The translations under genes were made by a program, and so were the position numbers. A stretch of DNA of 64,000 nt from UBA1756 sp045132235 (GTDB taxonomy: Bacteria > Bacteroidota > Bacteroidia > Bacteroidales > WCHB1-69). Where the stretch lies: contig JBGURX010000019.1 of the NCBI GenBank assembly GCA_045132235.1, forward strand, positions 1 through 64,000, written 5' to 3'. Below the pieces are notes generated by a model. It did not search any database. It saw nothing but the letters and a program-made list of their open reading frames with translations, and was not told where the DNA came from. Below are positions 8,631 through 17,768 of the stretch, in pieces (within the stretch, counting starts at the first letter, position 1; every line of letters starts with the position of its first letter).

Positions 8631-9410
8631 ATGAAGAAACTGACTCTTTGCCTACTGATATTGGCGCTTGCCGGCGCGGCACAAGCCCAACGCTTTATCG
8701 GTTCCGTGATCGCCGGCGCCAACTTCACGCAGGTGGACGGCGACGAGGTGGCCGGCTTCTACCACCCCGGCTTCAACGGCGGCCTCTCGGTGATGATGCC
8801 GTTGGACAACAGCTTCCACTGGTTCGCCACCATCGAACTGCTCTACACCCAGAAGGGCAGCTACCAGAACGCCTACCGCGCCAACGCCACCCTCAGCGAC
8901 ACCGTGCCGCTGCTGTGGCATAACGAGGATTTCTCCGTGCCTTTCAACAACAAAATTAAATACAAGCTGAACCTCGACTATGTGGAAGTGCCCGTGGTAT
9001 TCCATTTTGAGGACTGGCGAAGCGGCTGCTCCATCGGGGCCGGCTTCGCATGGGGCCGTCTGGTGCGCGCCAACGAGATCGAGAACGGCTGGACCACCAC
9101 CACCGACCTGCGCTCCGGCATGTACTCCAAAAACGACTGGAGCGTGATAGCCGATGCCAAAATACGGCTGTGGAAAGGGCTGAAGCTCAACTTCCGCTTC
9201 CAATATTCGTTCATCCCGCTGCGCATCCGCATGTTCAACCCCTTCGTGCCCGACCTGAAGGAGGTGCGCAAGCAGTACAACAACGTCATCACCGTGCGGC
9301 TCATCTACTCCTTCAACGAGAAATACATCCCTAATCCCGACTACGTGCGGGGCGGCAAGAAAGGACCGCGCTGGATCCACGACACCTCCACCGGCTGGTA
9401 CCGCAACTAA
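8631..9410 (+). CDS. PorT-like outer membrane beta-barrel protein
   Basis: The start at 8631 gives 259 residues beginning with a signal peptide ('MKKLTLCLLILALAGAAQAQ'). An ATG nine bases upstream is possible but lies very close to the expected transcription start. The mature part alternates amphipathic strands ('GSVIAGANFTQVDGD', 'VEVPVVFHFE', 'GCSIGAGFAWG', 'LKLNFRFQYSF') and fits the OMP_b-brl_2/PorT-like family of small Bacteroidota barrels. PorT itself assists the T9SS, but this broad family has many members of unknown role, so no T9SS function is claimed. The stop codon overlaps the stop of the convergent CotH-like gene. Confidence 0.75.
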   Translation: MKKLTLCLLILALAGAAQAQRFIGSVIAGANFTQVDGDEVAGFYHPGFNGGLSVMMPLDNSFHWFATIELLYTQKGSYQNAYRANATLSDTVPLLWHNEDFSVPFNNKIKYKLNLDYVEVPVVFHFEDWRSGCSIGAGFAWGRLVRANEIENGWTTTTDLRSGMYSKNDWSVIADAKIRLWKGLKLNFRFQYSFIPLRIRMFNPFVPDLKEVRKQYNNVITVRLIYSFNEKYIPNPDYVRGGKKGPRWIHDTSTGWYRN

Positions 9411-11224
9411 TTTACAATCAGGAGTTTTTCACTCTTATCCCCTACCCTTATTCCATACATTCCGGCTGGCAACAGCAGCTGTCTGAGGAATTGTGTCTGC
9501 CCCTCCTCGCAGTACAGCAGACTGCTGTACACCATCCGGCCGCCCATGTCATACACATACAGGATGCGGATGCCCGGCTCGCTTACCGTCACACTGACCG
9601 TCACCTCGCCCGCAGTGGGATTGGGGTAGAATGACAGCACACTAACATCTTCTTTTATAGGAATATACTTCAGCATCTCGGCGATGGCCTGTGCGGGGCG
9701 CTGCCTTAGGAACTCATCCACCTCCTTCACATCTGCACTCCACTTCTTGTATGTGGCCGGGAATTTAAAACGATCCATCTGCAAGGGAATCTCCTCCTGT
9801 ATGGCATCGGTCGCGGCATCCAAGTAAGGTTTTGTTGAATAGTAACTTAAGATACTATGGCATAAAGAATTATATCTCTCTACAAACTTCTTTTGAAAAT
9901 CCGGATTTTCCAACAATTTACGGAACAGCAGCGTGGAAATACGCGAGGCAGGGTACTCCTCATCACCATCATAGACAGCATAAGCAAAGCTATCCCAGTC
10001 GAGATGCTTTAAGGCCGCATCGCCATCAAAGAAAATCATCCGCCATCGACCATTCCCGTACTGCCAAAGCCGCACATTGTTGGCCGGCCAGTCTTCATTA
10101 CAGGTAAAGATCTCCATTATCTGATAATCAATAAAATTATCCAGATCCATCCATTGCTGGATGCGGACATAATCTTCTTCCACACTCATATCGGCGGTTT
10201 CCAGCCACTCCATCATAACATCGAAATTCGTTCCCGAACCATTTTCCACCTCCCATCCCCAGTTGGCGATGATGTTATAATAGGCATCATTGCCGTCGTA
10301 ATGGTCTTCCAAAAAACGCTCATCGGGTTTCTCTTGCAGGAAATAGATGCCCCAATACTCGCCATTGAGGTAGAGCACAACTGGACGGATGGCGGGCACG
10401 TCAAGGCGCAGGTTGCGTGCGATCTGCTCCGCCACCATGTTCTGCACACCGGCATGAGTCCATGCCGCCGAAAAAGGCTTCAGCACCAATCGTTTATATG
10501 ACTCAATATCATTATCCTCAAAAACTGGCAGACGAAACCGCTTGTCGCCATACTCCTCGCGGGCATACAGTTTCAAAGCCTTCTGCTGATACTGACGAGA
10601 ATACCCCCCGTGGGTACGCAACCCGCAGGTCTGGTTCAGGCTCTGTCCGTTGGGTATCAGCAGCTCCATATTCACCGCGCGTTCCCAGTCGCGCCCTTCC
10701 TGGAAATAGTTGCCTGTCCATGAGCTGCTGCCATCGAACCACACGCCCGGCACCAAGATGCCGACCGTATCGTCGATAATGTCGCGGTGGGAGGCGCAGA
10801 GCGACACCACCGGCAAACCATGACTGTCGCTTCCCAAATCTTGCACCAGATAGGTGTTGGTGACCACCTGCCCCACCCGCTGTCCGAGACTGTTGAACGG
10901 GGCGGCACGCAGCACCACCGCATGTTGCACATGGTCGGGCGGCTCCACAAAGTGGGTGGGCGAACACATCACCAGCCGGAAGAGGTCGGCCTGAGAGAAA
11001 CAATTAGCACTCAGCGTGATAGGGTGCTCATACGGAATATCATCGGCGGTAGGCGGCTGTCCGTCAGTCGTGAAAAAGATGCGCAGGCTCGTGTCGGGAC
11101 AGGTCATGGTCACCTGCGGGGCATGGGTATAGAAGCCGCCGGCGGGCACCACCTGCAAGTTCTGCGCTGGCAGCGACAGGGCTGACAGTAGCAGGATGGA
11201 CAACAGGGCGGCACGGACTTTCAT
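9407..11224 (-). CDS. CotH-kinase-like secreted protein with T9SS sorting domain
   Basis: This 605-residue protein has a signal peptide (to about residue 21), a chitobiase/HEX-C-like beta domain ('GGFYTHAPQVTM ... FFTTDGQPPT', about 29-58) and a CotH kinase-like domain (about 130-470). The CotH domain shows 'NGEYWGIYFLQEK' at about 287-299, 'WPANN' at about 379 and 'FFDGD' at about 398. A T9SS sorting domain ends the protein ('FYPNPTAGEV', 'YVYDMGGRMV', 'LPAGMYGIRV'). CotH of Bacillus spores is an atypical protein kinase. Extracellular Bacteroidota homologues have no proven substrate. The gene is convergent with, and overlaps by four bases, the barrel gene at 8631. Confidence 0.88.
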   Translation of the reverse strand: MKVRAALLSILLLSALSLPAQNLQVVPAGGFYTHAPQVTMTCPDTSLRIFFTTDGQPPTADDIPYEHPITLSANCFSQADLFRLVMCSPTHFVEPPDHVQHAVVLRAAPFNSLGQRVGQVVTNTYLVQDLGSDSHGLPVVSLCASHRDIIDDTVGILVPGVWFDGSSSWTGNYFQEGRDWERAVNMELLIPNGQSLNQTCGLRTHGGYSRQYQQKALKLYAREEYGDKRFRLPVFEDNDIESYKRLVLKPFSAAWTHAGVQNMVAEQIARNLRLDVPAIRPVVLYLNGEYWGIYFLQEKPDERFLEDHYDGNDAYYNIIANWGWEVENGSGTNFDVMMEWLETADMSVEEDYVRIQQWMDLDNFIDYQIMEIFTCNEDWPANNVRLWQYGNGRWRMIFFDGDAALKHLDWDSFAYAVYDGDEEYPASRISTLLFRKLLENPDFQKKFVERYNSLCHSILSYYSTKPYLDAATDAIQEEIPLQMDRFKFPATYKKWSADVKEVDEFLRQRPAQAIAEMLKYIPIKEDVSVLSFYPNPTAGEVTVSVTVSEPGIRILYVYDMGGRMVYSSLLYCEEGQTQFLRQLLLPAGMYGIRVGDKSEKLLIVN

Positions 11225-11236
11225 GGCAGCGAGGGG

Positions 11237-11992
11237 CTACAGCGAGCGGTTGATGACGCCGTTGAACTGTGCGGTGGGCGTGACGATGACCTCGTTGAGG
11301 CAGACGTGCGCGGGGCGGCTGAGCACAAACTCCACAATGTCGGCGATGTCCTGTGCCACCAGCGGCTCGTAGCCCTCGTACACCTTGTCGGCCTTGGCCT
11401 TGTCGCCATGGAAGCGCACGATGGAGAACTCCGTCTCGGCGGCGCCAGGGGCGATCATGGTCACCTTGATGCCGTAGGGCAGGAAGTCGGTGCGCATGCC
11501 TTTGGTGAGAGCCAGCACGGCGTGTTTGGTGGCGCAATAGACGCTGCCGCCCATATAGACCTCATGGCTGGCAGTGGAGCCAAGGTTGATGATGTGGCCG
11601 CTTTTGCGCTCCACCATCTGTGGGGCCACGAGGCGGGTTATATAGAGCAGACCCTTGATGTTGGTGTCAATCATGCGGTTCCAGTCCTCAAGGGAGGCCT
11701 TGTGGATGGGGTCGAGCTCGACGGCGAGACCGGCGTTGTTGACAAGCACGTCGATAGGCTTGAACTCATCGGGGATGGAGTTGATGGCGCGTTCGCAGGC
11801 CTGCGGATCGCGCACGTCGAACACGAGCGGGAGCACCTTGCAGGAGGTGCTTCGGGTAATGTCATCCACAACCTTCATCAGCTTGTCTTCGCTGCGGGCG
11901 GTGAGGATGAGGCGGCCGTTCTCGCGGGCCATGGTGCGGGCGATGGCCTCGCCGAATCCGGCGGAGGCTCCAGTAATCATAATCGTTCTCAT
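11237..11992 (-). CDS. SDR family NAD(P)-dependent oxidoreductase
   Basis: The start at 11992 gives 251 residues beginning 'MRTIMITGASAGFGEA', the Rossmann TGxxxGxG motif. The longer frame upstream crosses the promoter and is rejected. Other short-chain dehydrogenase signatures are 'VLVNNAGLA', a catalytic Ser in 'NLGSTAS' and the YxxxK pair in 'YCATKHA'. The overall look, with 'APGAAETEFS' and the C-terminal 'VVTPTAQFNG' type ending, resembles the YdfG/serine-3-dehydrogenase group that oxidises 3-hydroxy acids such as L-allo-threonine. The substrate is not proven. It precedes the CotH-like gene by 12 bp on the same strand. Confidence 0.9.
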   Translation of the reverse strand: MRTIMITGASAGFGEAIARTMARENGRLILTARSEDKLMKVVDDITRSTSCKVLPLVFDVRDPQACERAINSIPDEFKPIDVLVNNAGLAVELDPIHKASLEDWNRMIDTNIKGLLYITRLVAPQMVERKSGHIINLGSTASHEVYMGGSVYCATKHAVLALTKGMRTDFLPYGIKVTMIAPGAAETEFSIVRFHGDKAKADKVYEGYEPLVAQDIADIVEFVLSRPAHVCLNEVIVTPTAQFNGVINRSL

Positions 11993-12030
11993 ATCGGTAA
12001 TTTTTAAATTGACAAAGGATGAACAGGTCG

Positions 12031-12061
12031 CAAAAGTACGACATTTTTTTAAGATGGCAAA
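12031..12061 (-). promoter_or_regulatory. Promoter of the SDR gene
   Basis: The minus strand has -33 TTTG (12061-12058), a 19-bp spacer and -7 TACTTTTG (12038-12031), a near-ideal Bacteroidota promoter. It is back to back with the promoter at 12078. Confidence 0.7.
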
Positions 12062-12077
12062 TATTGCAAAAAATATG

Positions 12078-12085
12078 TACCTTTG
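12078..12085 (+). promoter_or_regulatory. -7 box for the exported protein gene
   Basis: TACCTTTG followed by GCAGG lies 19 bp before the start at 12105. Confidence 0.6.
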
Positions 12086-12104
12086 CAGGCTCAAATCACG
12101 ACCA

Positions 12105-13376
12105 ATGAAACCCACTAAACTTTTCACACGATTTTGCCTCTTCCTCCTGCTGTGCTGCTGCGCCGTGCAGGGCTACGCCACCTACCTGTTCATCCCGATG
12201 GACCTGACGCAGAAGAACCACCTGAAGGCCTACGGCATTGCCTATTACGCTGTAAGCAAGGAGATTGACGTGAGCTGGCTGCTCAACTACCGCGGCGGCA
12301 GTTTCATGCTGCCCTACAGTGCCGATGTGGCCGACGAGTGCTCCATCCGCGGTGTGACCTACGAGAACATCTCCGACCTGCAAGGCACCCAGATTCTCTC
12401 CGAGATCGCTTCTTTGGAGAACAATATGGACGAAATCCGTCTGACGAAACTGCCCAAAATCGCCGTGTATTCCCCCAAGAACAAACTGCCGTGGGACGAT
12501 GCCGTGACGCTGGTGCTCACCTACGCCGAGATTCCCTACACCGTGCTGTACGACAGCGAGGTGCTGAGCGGCGAGCTGCCCAAATACGACTGGCTGCACC
12601 TGCACCACGAGGATTTCACCGGCCAGTACGGCAAGTTCTGGGGCAACTACCGCAACGCCAACTGGTACAAGGAGGATGTCGCCGAGCAGGAGGCCACCGC
12701 CGCCCGCCTCGGCTTCAGCAAGGTCTCCCAGATGAAACTGGCCGTCGCCAAGAGCATCCGCGACTTCGTGGCAGGCGGCGGCTACCTGTTCGCCATGTGC
12801 TCCGGCCCCGACAGCTTCGACGTAGCCCTCGCCGCCGAAGGCGTGGACATCTGCGACGTGATGTTCGACGGCGACCCCATGGACCCCGACGCACAGTCCA
12901 AACTCGACTTCGACAAAACCTTCGCCTTCACCAACTTCCACATCGTCACCAACCCCTACCAGTACGAAATCTCCGACATCGACATCAAGCCCACCAACAA
13001 CCGCAAGGCCAACGACTACTTCACCCTCTTCGAGTTCTCCGCCAAATGGGACCCCGTGCCCACCATGCTCTGCCAAAACCACACCAACGTCATCAGCGGC
13101 TTCATGGGACAAACCACCGCCTTCAACAAAGACAAAATCAAACCCACCGTGCTGATCATGGGTGAGACCCCCATCTTCAATGAGGCCCGCTACATCCACG
13201 GCGAATACGGCAAAGGCACCTGGACCTTCTACTCCGGCCACGACCCGGAAGACTACCAGCACTTCGTGAACGACCCGCCCACCGACCTCAACCTCTTCCC
13301 CAACTCACCCGGCTACCGCCTGATTCTCAACAATGTGCTCTTCCCCGCTGCCAAGAAACAGGTAAGGAAAACGTAA
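12105..13376 (+). CDS. Conserved exported Bacteroidota protein, class I amidotransferase-like fold
   Basis: The start at 12105 gives 423 residues with a signal peptide ('KLFTRFCLFLLLCCCAVQGYA'). The mature start 'YLFIPMDLTQKNHLKAYGIAYY' matches a family often labelled 'asparagine synthetase B' in Bacteroidota genomes. That label looks wrong, since no ATP-pyrophosphatase motif is visible. The middle ('KIAVYSPKN ... AVTLVLTYAEIPYTVLYD' and 'GGGYLFAMCSGPDSF') resembles a ThuA or class I glutamine-amidotransferase-like Rossmann fold with a Cys in the nucleophile-elbow position. Expected location is the periplasm. The function is unknown. It converges on the DUF5686 gene with an 8-bp gap. Confidence 0.7.
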   Translation: MKPTKLFTRFCLFLLLCCCAVQGYATYLFIPMDLTQKNHLKAYGIAYYAVSKEIDVSWLLNYRGGSFMLPYSADVADECSIRGVTYENISDLQGTQILSEIASLENNMDEIRLTKLPKIAVYSPKNKLPWDDAVTLVLTYAEIPYTVLYDSEVLSGELPKYDWLHLHHEDFTGQYGKFWGNYRNANWYKEDVAEQEATAARLGFSKVSQMKLAVAKSIRDFVAGGGYLFAMCSGPDSFDVALAAEGVDICDVMFDGDPMDPDAQSKLDFDKTFAFTNFHIVTNPYQYEISDIDIKPTNNRKANDYFTLFEFSAKWDPVPTMLCQNHTNVISGFMGQTTAFNKDKIKPTVLIMGETPIFNEARYIHGEYGKGTWTFYSGHDPEDYQHFVNDPPTDLNLFPNSPGYRLILNNVLFPAAKKQVRKT

Positions 13377-13384
13377 GCCCTCCC

Positions 13385-15583
13385 CTACTCGGCCATCGGC
13401 ACCGTCAATGAAACTTTCACCGCGAAGTTGTCCTTCCACGACGACAGACCATACGGACCGTACCGGTAGAAAAAGCCCACCCCCAGCGCCATCAGATCCT
13501 TTACCGACAGCAGGTTGTCAATCATCAACCCGCTCTCAAAGTAGCCTTTCGGCATGGCCTGCATCGACACGCCGCGATGGTCCCCGGGATGTCGCAGCCA
13601 GCCAAAACCGATGTTCTGGCATACCACAATGCGCGGTGAGAATTTCCCTTCCCACATCTTGCCAAAATTATGACGGAAAAATATCGCCACATACGAGTCG
13701 GTGACAAACTCATTGGGACGCATCACCGCGAACTGTTCCTGTCCGTAAAAACCAATTTTCTCGTAACCCGCCGCCATCACATACAGCAGCGAATAGGGCA
13801 ACGACCGGTCAGCCCATCCCCCGACAACCGACAACTCGCTGTAACCCAAAATTTTATATCTTTGCAGATGATGGGCACGGAAGTTGATTTTGTTGTAGGT
13901 GAAACCACTGCCCCACACATTTTTGAAACCATGCTCGTACAACACCTGAAACGTCGGGTACTTCGACATCTCATACAACGAGAAATTGCGCGTGCGATAG
14001 GTGGTTTCAGCATACGCAAAACGCAGTCCCACCCTCATATAACAATTTCTATATGAATAGCTTGTGGTATCGTAGCGTCCCACATCGGGCAAGAAAGCGT
14101 AGTCGTAAAGCGTCCGGTTCCACGAATAGCCACCCGCCAAGCTGAGCGTGATGTGCTTGATGGGCCGAATCTGCACCTTGGCCAGCAGCGTCCGGCTCAA
14201 ATCGTACTTGGTGATGATCCAGTGGCGGTAGTACTCGCCGTTGAGCAGCCCCATCTCCTCGCGCGACACCAGCTGCGTGGCACCGCTCTCCACAATGTCG
14301 TTGAAGAAGCGGAGCTTGAGGATCAGGTCGCGCTTGCGGTACAATTCCCAGTCGGTGAAAGCGCCCCACTTCCAAGTCTTATCTTTCAGTCCGTAAGCAA
14401 AATAGCCGCCCAACCTACAGAAGCGAGCCATCCGCTGGTTGGTGTAGAGTCCCAGTCCGAAGCGCCATCCCTCGATGTAGCTGTAGTCCACAATGCGGGT
14501 GAGGTCGATGTCGATGGGACCGACGGGCAGGCAGCCGCGCGACAGCGAGGGCAGCAGTTCCAGCCGCCGCTGCAGCTTCAACTTGCGGCCGATGCTGTCA
14601 ATCACTTCGTAGGTACGTACCTCTTTGGCATTCAACACACTGTCACGATACTGTTCCAGCAGGGCATCGCTGCTTTTCTGCGATGCAATGGCCTCCTCCA
14701 CATCCACCACGCCGAAGTCGGAGTTGCGAAGCGGCGGGTCGAGGAGGATGTTTTTGACGGTGATGGTGGAAAGTCCGTACGACTCCAACGTATCGCCTTT
14801 GAAGGCGATGCGGGGCAGCGGGAAACGGGCGGCGAGGCGGTCGGGAAACCAGCGGCCGTTGTCGGCGCGGCGGTACTCCTGCTCCACCGACACCCGCACC
14901 AGCACGTTCTTATCTACCGGCACGGCCTCGATGCGCTGCACGGCATAGTCGGCCAGATGCACCCACACGGTGCCCCGCAGCGACTTGAAGGCCATGGAAC
15001 TCTTGGGGGCATAGGTCACCGTGATGACGGTGTCGCCCTCCTGCACGAGCGTGTCCTCGATATGGAAGTCGTAGCGGCGGGTGGCACCGGCAGCCAGCGG
15101 ACTGACGTACTCCACCTGAAACACCTCCAAGTAGTCACCGGCATAGAGATTTTGGAACTGTATGCGCGAGAACAGCAGGTTGAACATCGGGGTCTGGAGA
15201 CCGGAGGTGCGTGAAGCCACCATCTTCTCGTAGCGGCGCGACGGGCTTTTGTAATAGACCTCGCTGACACTCTCGCTCAGAAACAGCAGCTGCTCCTCCA
15301 GTTTTTGCAGGCTATCGCTAAGATACGAGGGGAAAACCGCCATCTTGTGGTAGGTGGTGTACTGGAAGGCATCGGTGCTGAAAGCTCCGTTGCGGTCGCG
15401 GTATTTGGCCACCGAATCCATGAGCATGTCGGCGGGGTTCACACCGCCATGCACGGTTACACCCTCCAGCGGATGGCGAGTGGTGTCGAGCTGCGCGGAA
15501 AGAGGTAAACTACAGGAGAAAAAGAGTACACAAAGCGACAACACGTGTCGGAACGACAGCTGAAGTCTTTGTGTGAAAGGCAT
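13385..15583 (-). CDS. DUF5686 family outer membrane protein
   Basis: This 732-residue protein begins with a signal peptide ('HVLSLCVLFFSCSLPLSAQ'). It follows the DUF5686 layout: an N-terminal 'ADMLMDSVAKYRDRN' segment, 'ESVSEVYYKSPSRRYEKMVASRTSGLQ' split across residues near 105-130, a periplasmic beta-rich domain, and a large C-terminal barrel with aromatic-ended strands ('LTVPMAE' is the last). Most family members carry a carboxypeptidase-regulatory-like domain at the N-terminus. Here only a short stretch precedes the DUF5686 core, so that domain is missing. It lies 9 bp after the PepSY-like gene, likely one operon. The function is unknown. Confidence 0.8.
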   Translation of the reverse strand: MPFTQRLQLSFRHVLSLCVLFFSCSLPLSAQLDTTRHPLEGVTVHGGVNPADMLMDSVAKYRDRNGAFSTDAFQYTTYHKMAVFPSYLSDSLQKLEEQLLFLSESVSEVYYKSPSRRYEKMVASRTSGLQTPMFNLLFSRIQFQNLYAGDYLEVFQVEYVSPLAAGATRRYDFHIEDTLVQEGDTVITVTYAPKSSMAFKSLRGTVWVHLADYAVQRIEAVPVDKNVLVRVSVEQEYRRADNGRWFPDRLAARFPLPRIAFKGDTLESYGLSTITVKNILLDPPLRNSDFGVVDVEEAIASQKSSDALLEQYRDSVLNAKEVRTYEVIDSIGRKLKLQRRLELLPSLSRGCLPVGPIDIDLTRIVDYSYIEGWRFGLGLYTNQRMARFCRLGGYFAYGLKDKTWKWGAFTDWELYRKRDLILKLRFFNDIVESGATQLVSREEMGLLNGEYYRHWIITKYDLSRTLLAKVQIRPIKHITLSLAGGYSWNRTLYDYAFLPDVGRYDTTSYSYRNCYMRVGLRFAYAETTYRTRNFSLYEMSKYPTFQVLYEHGFKNVWGSGFTYNKINFRAHHLQRYKILGYSELSVVGGWADRSLPYSLLYVMAAGYEKIGFYGQEQFAVMRPNEFVTDSYVAIFFRHNFGKMWEGKFSPRIVVCQNIGFGWLRHPGDHRGVSMQAMPKGYFESGLMIDNLLSVKDLMALGVGFFYRYGPYGLSSWKDNFAVKVSLTVPMAE

Positions 15584-15592
15584 AGAGCGTGA

Positions 15593-16015
15593 TTAGCGGC
15601 TCACGATACCAAGGAAATTGCCGTTGGCCTCAAAACGGTGTGCAAGGCCATCGTTGTAAATCAAAACGATAGTGCCATCGGCGACACGGTGGATGTTGAC
15701 GACATTCTGCGGACGGCATTTCTGTTCCTCGATAGAGGCTTTCACCGGTTCAGAGAGGAACTGCGAGATGTCGCTGGAGAAAGACTCCACCTGCATCCAA
15801 CGGCCGTTGTTGTCGAAATAGATGATGATGTCGGAGTCAAGGTCGGCGCGGTAGGCGAACTCACCGGCGCTGGCATCATACTGGGAGACGCTGGCGATTT
15901 GCGACTGGGGGAAGAAGGTGCTGATGGTCTGCACGGCCTCAGCGGGGAGCTGCTGCTGGGCGAAACCGGCGGCTATAGCGAAAAGACAAAGGAGGGTAAG
16001 GGCTATTTTTTTCAT
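15593..16015 (-). CDS. PepSY-like periplasmic protein
   Basis: This 140-residue protein has a clean signal peptide ('MKKIALTLLCLFAIAAGFAQ') and one PepSY-like (PF11396 type) domain: 'LPAEAVQTISTFFPQSQIASVSQYD', then two beta-hairpins. Many Bacteroidota relatives carry two tandem copies. Only one is seen here. Such proteins are small, periplasmic and of unproven role; binding a partner enzyme or metal is speculation. It is the first gene of a probable two-gene operon with the DUF5686 protein. Confidence 0.75.
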   Translation of the reverse strand: MKKIALTLLCLFAIAAGFAQQQLPAEAVQTISTFFPQSQIASVSQYDASAGEFAYRADLDSDIIIYFDNNGRWMQVESFSSDISQFLSEPVKASIEEQKCRPQNVVNIHRVADGTIVLIYNDGLAHRFEANGNFLGIVSR

Positions 16016-16053
16016 AATAATGGGATATTAAAGAGATATGCGATAATGCGCGG

Positions 16054-16061
16054 CAAAGATA
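16054..16061 (-). promoter_or_regulatory. -7 box for the PepSY-like operon
   Basis: TATCTTTG on the minus strand lies 38 bp before the start at 16015 and 34 bp after the bidirectional terminator. Confidence 0.6.
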
Positions 16062-16094
16062 CAATAAAATTTGAAAATTGAACGGTGAGAAAAT

Positions 16095-16129
16095 GAAAAA
16101 AGCGACTGAAAAAAAATCAGTCGCTTTTG
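16095..16129 (-). terminator. Bidirectional terminator after tRNA-Trp
   Basis: AGCGACTGA (16101-16109) pairs perfectly with TCAGTCGCT (16117-16125) around a 7-nt A loop. A and T runs flank it so that it can work on both strands. It ends the tRNA-Thr/tuf/tRNA-Trp transcript. Confidence 0.8.
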
Positions 16130-16130
16130 G

Positions 16131-16201
16131 CAGGGGAAGAGAGATTCGAACTCCCATCAATGGTTTTGGAGACCACTATTCTGCCCTTAAACTATTCCCC
16201 T
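16131..16201 (-). tRNA. tRNA-Trp (anticodon CCA)
   Basis: Read on the minus strand the 71-nt gene has a 7-bp acceptor stem (AGGGGAA / TTCCCCT) with discriminator G. The anticodon stem is GTGGT/ACCAT with loop CTCCAAA, giving CCA. The T arm carries GTTCGAATC. CCA is not encoded. It follows tuf by about 54 bp, the usual Bacteroidales order. Confidence 0.93.
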
Positions 16202-16207
16202 GAAAAG

Positions 16208-16233
16208 AACGGACAAGCTTTCACTTGTCCGTT
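16208..16233 (-). other. Hairpin between tuf and tRNA-Trp
   Basis: AACGGACAAG and CTTGTCCGTT pair over 10 bp around a 6-nt loop. On the minus strand it lies between the tuf stop and the tRNA and is followed by only a short T-rich stretch. It may be a leaky terminator or a processing signal that separates tuf mRNA from the tRNA. Confidence 0.6.
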
Positions 16234-16254
16234 CGGGTATGTTGGAACTTAGAA

Positions 16255-17442
<1,188 letters not shown>

Positions 17443-17494
17443 TTTCTTATAAATTTAATGCGTTAATAATTTTACGTTTTTACACAAAAAAATG

Positions 17495-17566
<72 letters not shown>

Positions 17567-17612
17567 TTTTTTGTTCTTGGAGGCCTACGTTTCCGCTCCT
17601 CTTTTGAACATG

Positions 17613-17641
17613 CAAAAATACATCTTTTTTTCCATATACAA
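17613..17641 (-). promoter_or_regulatory. Promoter of the tRNA-Thr/tuf/tRNA-Trp transcript
   Basis: The minus strand carries -33 TTG (17641-17639), an 18-bp spacer and -7 TATTTTTG (17620-17613), about 47 bp before tRNA-Thr. Confidence 0.65.
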
Positions 17642-17768
17642 GTCTTTTTCAACATTTTTTCAAAAAATATTTTCTAATGGTTGATTATCAACATTTTAAA
17701 TTTCAAATATTCCACTAAAAAATGTCTGTAATCCGTTGTATGATGGACAAAAAGAGCGTTTTTCCTCG

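Noticed and set aside
12096..13262. Long minus-strand open frame opposite the exported protein gene
   Set aside because: It is Val/Gly/His-rich, as expected for the antisense of a GC-rich gene, and has no start signals. The plus-strand gene has a signal peptide and promoter.
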